Shown here one piece after another: positions 62,152 to 64,000 of a stretch of 64,000 bases of DNA. The translations under genes and the position numbers were made by a program. How positions within the stretch are numbered: the first letter of the stretch is position 1; the number at the start of each line of letters is the position of its first letter. The notes under the pieces were generated by a model. It did no database searches, was not told the DNA's origin, and was given only the letters and a program-made list of their open reading frames with translations. Location: positions 60,098 to 124,097 of the forward strand of contig JAGCZH010000023.1 of assembly GCA_017960475.1 (NCBI GenBank), given 5' to 3'. Source of the DNA: Bacteroidales bacterium. Lineage in GTDB: Bacteria > Bacteroidota > Bacteroidia > Bacteroidales > P3.

Positions 62152-62295
62152 CTTCAAAAAATGATAAGAATGATAATTCGACAACTCGTTTGTTATTGTT
62201 ATTTTTTTTAGAGATATAACCGTTTTGATAGTGTCAGATGACAATTATCTAACTTAAATATTTTTCATTATCACTTTTATATTAAGAAAAATATG

Positions 62296-62303
62296 TAAAT
62301 TTG
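62296..62303 (+). promoter_or_regulatory. Candidate -7 element for glyA
   Basis: TAAATTTG matches TAnnTTTG, 43 bases upstream of glyA. No clear -33 TTG. Confidence 0.5.
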
Positions 62304-62345
62304 CACTTTACAATAAATTGTTAATAAATTATAAATCTATCTGAT

Positions 62346-63626
62346 ATGCAAAGAGATACCGAGATTTTTGACCTCATTCAGAAAGAACGTGAGCGTCAAA
62401 CAAAGGGCATTGAACTTATTGCCTCCGAGAATTTTGTCAGTGACCAGGTTATGGAAGCCATGGGTTCTGTCATGACCAACAAGTATGCCGAAGGTTATCC
62501 TGGAAAGCGCTACTATGGCGGCTGCCAGGTTGTTGACCAGAGCGAGACCATCGCTATCGAGCGCGCCAAGAAACTCTATGGTGCCTGCTGGGCCAATGTG
62601 CAGCCCCACAGCGGCGCACAGGCCAACATGGCTGTGTTCCTGGCTTGCCTCAACAGCGGTGACACCTTCATGGGTATGGACCTCAACCACGGCGGTCACC
62701 TCTCACACGGTAGCCCCGTCAACTTCAGCGGTATCAACTACAAAGTGGTTGGCTACCAGGTGAAGGAAGAGACCGGCACCGTCGACTATGAGGACATGGA
62801 GAAGAAAGCCCTCGAATATCATCCTAAGCTCATCATCGGCGGTGGCAGCGCCTACAGCCGTGACTGGGATTGGGCTCGCATGCGTGAGATCGCCGACAAG
62901 ATTGGCGCCATCCTCATGGGCGACATCAGCCACCCCAGCGGCCTCATCGCTAAGGGTTACCTGAACAACGCCGTGAAGTATTGCCACATCGTCACCACAA
63001 CCACCCACAAGACCCTCCGTGGACCTCGCGGCGGTATGATTCTTATGGGTCAGGATTTCGACAATCCTTGGGGCAAGACCACCCCGAAGGGTGAAATCAA
63101 GAAAATGAGTGCTTTGCTCGACAGCGCTGTGTTCCCCGGCACCCAGGGCGGTCCTCTGGAGCATGTCATCGCCGCTAAGGCAGTCGCCTTCGGTGAGGCT
63201 TTGACCGACAGCTACGACCAGTACATACAGCAGGTGATGAAGAACGCCAAGGTTATGTGCGAAGCCTTCGTCAACAAGGGCTACAAGGTCATCAGCGGTG
63301 GCACCGACAACCACCTCATGCTCATCGACCTCCGCACCAAGTTCCCCGAACTCACTGGTAAGGAAGCTGAGAACGCTCTCGTCGCCGCCGATATCACGGT
63401 GAACAAGAACATGGTTCCTTTCGACAGCCGCAGTGCCTTCAAGACCAGCGGTCTGCGTGTCGGAACTCCCGCCATCACCACCCGTGGCCTTAAAGAGGCT
63501 GACATGCCTGTCATCGTCGACATGATTGACACTGTCCTCTGCAACCCGACCGACGAGGCTGTCCGCGCCCGTATCACCGGCCAGGTCAACGAGATGATGC
63601 AGAACCGTCCTCTCTTCGCCTGGTAG
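62346..63626 (+). CDS. glyA: Serine hydroxymethyltransferase
   Basis: PLP enzyme of 426 residues that interconverts serine and glycine, loading one-carbon units on tetrahydrofolate. Landmarks: [36 protein letters not shown], the Schiff-base lysine in [11 protein letters not shown] and the C-terminal [15 protein letters not shown]. The serine/glycine node links to sdaA, which consumes serine. Codon use is clearly biased to C at third positions, as expected for a highly expressed gene. An antisense open frame (62703-63314) is a shadow of this bias. Confidence 0.97.
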   Translation: MQRDTEIFDLIQKERERQTKGIELIASENFVSDQVMEAMGSVMTNKYAEGYPGKRYYGGCQVVDQSETIAIERAKKLYGACWANVQPHSGAQANMAVFLACLNSGDTFMGMDLNHGGHLSHGSPVNFSGINYKVVGYQVKEETGTVDYEDMEKKALEYHPKLIIGGGSAYSRDWDWARMREIADKIGAILMGDISHPSGLIAKGYLNNAVKYCHIVTTTTHKTLRGPRGGMILMGQDFDNPWGKTTPKGEIKKMSALLDSAVFPGTQGGPLEHVIAAKAVAFGEALTDSYDQYIQQVMKNAKVMCEAFVNKGYKVISGGTDNHLMLIDLRTKFPELTGKEAENALVAADITVNKNMVPFDSRSAFKTSGLRVGTPAITTRGLKEADMPVIVDMIDTVLCNPTDEAVRARITGQVNEMMQNRPLFAW

Positions 63627-63645
63627 TAATCTGAAATACTAATTT

Positions 63646-63686
63646 AAAAAGGTTCGATTTGTGTTATTCAAATCGGACCTTTTTTT
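63646..63686 (+). terminator. Rho-independent terminator after glyA
   Basis: AAAGGTTCGATTTG pairs with CAAATCGGACCTTT (one mismatch) around a 7-base loop and is followed by seven T. Confidence 0.93.
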
Positions 63687-63699
63687 GTATGGTTTGTAA

Positions 63700-64000
63700 G
63701 GTTTTAAAGGATAAAAAGGTCTAAGGATGCTAATTTTGAATTTTGAATTATGAATTTTGAATTTTCCCAGGTCACAGGTCACTAATTTTCAATTTTCCTC
63801 ATGTGGTAGTGCTCTTCGAGCAGAAATCCGACAAATCGAATCAAAATCAAACAAATAATAAATAAAAGATTTGATAATATTTGAAAGATTTCTCGCGAAG
63901 CGACTAACAATTCATAATTTTCAATTTTCAATTTTCCTCATGTGGTAGTGCTCTTCGAGCAGAAATCCGACAAATCGAATCAAAATCAAACAAATAATAA
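63700..64000. repeat. Composite intergenic repeat, copy D, with 139-base tandem duplication
   Basis: Fills the window end with no gene. After tttaaagg- and gaattttgaattatg-type tracts there are two identical ~65-base blocks (63797-63861 and 63936-64000), each with hairpin TGCTC-ttc-GAGCA. The hairpin TCGC-gaa-GCGA (63893-63903) lies between them. Copy A at 25656-25725 has the same block with a few changes. The repeat unit is cut by the window edge, so more copies may follow. Confidence 0.9.

Noticed and set aside
62703..63314. 203-codon minus-strand open frame
   Set aside because: Antisense shadow of glyA, explained by the strong C-ending codon use of that gene.
63797..64000. CRISPR array at the window end
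   Set aside because: Repeats are ~65 bases, far longer than CRISPR repeats, with only one interval, no cas gene, and relatives of the same block elsewhere as single copies.

Overview
The window looks like chromosomal DNA of an anaerobic Bacteroidota bacterium, most likely an uncultured Bacteroidales. The evidence is direct: several promoters carry the Bacteroidota -7 element TAnnTTTG, three secreted proteins end in type IX secretion (T9SS) sorting domains, glutamine synthetase is the type III enzyme, and the respiratory genes are a three-subunit succinate dehydrogenase/fumarate reductase. LuxS, lysine 5,6-aminomutase and many outer-membrane barrels fit a fermentative gut or oral lineage. No transposase, phage gene, reverse transcriptase or CRISPR array was seen.

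Layout. 1-8.5 kb: CTP synthase (cut by the window edge), glutamine synthetase III, a lipoprotein, a short-chain fatty acid permease, a metallo-beta-lactamase-fold lipoprotein and an orphan sensor kinase. 8.7-11.6 kb: a DUF1846-pfs-luxS group (activated methyl cycle and AI-2) and a tRNA-Arg(CCG). 11.7-16.9 kb: a T9SS cargo protein, a CPBP protease, HU, a 29-residue basic protein and RNase G. 17.2-24.4 kb: two tandem pairs of large secreted proteins (A1-B1, A2-B2); the B proteins share an almost identical C-terminal cassette. 24.6-29.3 kb: a GH25 muramidase and a lysine-fermentation block (kamD, kamE, CoA-transferase subunit B). 29.3-37.7 kb: barrels, a huge LacZ-like protein whose catalytic glutamates are gone, a lipoprotein and trigger factor. 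37.8-53.8 kb is almost all minus strand: GNAT and DUF2156 proteins, serine dehydratase, porin, thioredoxin reductase, heptose-phosphate adenylyltransferase, flippase-like protein, PanD, SdhB-SdhA-SdhC, dihydroorotase and a WG-repeat protein. 53.8-61.5 kb is a plus-strand run of exported proteins: a caspase with MORN-like repeats, Sel1 proteins, a second caspase, a SUMF1/C-type-lectin protein and a DUF4384 protein. Guanine deaminase, SHMT and a repeat block close the window.

The most interesting part is 53.8-61.5 kb. Two envelope-targeted caspases sit in one operon-like run with a SUMF1-fold protein whose last ~35 codons carry the codon signature of a diversity-generating retroelement (DGR) variable region: NNC codons that differ from AAC only at positions 1 and 2, ending in a GFRLA anchor. 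No template repeat or reverse transcriptase is in the window, so the retroelement would have to act from elsewhere. Other standouts are the LacZ pseudoenzyme, a tRNA-Arg with U19-A56 instead of the near-universal G19-C56 tertiary pair, a family of intergenic repeats built around tiny hairpins (a short tract resembling it lies inside sdhB), and compositional mosaicism in the B1 gene.
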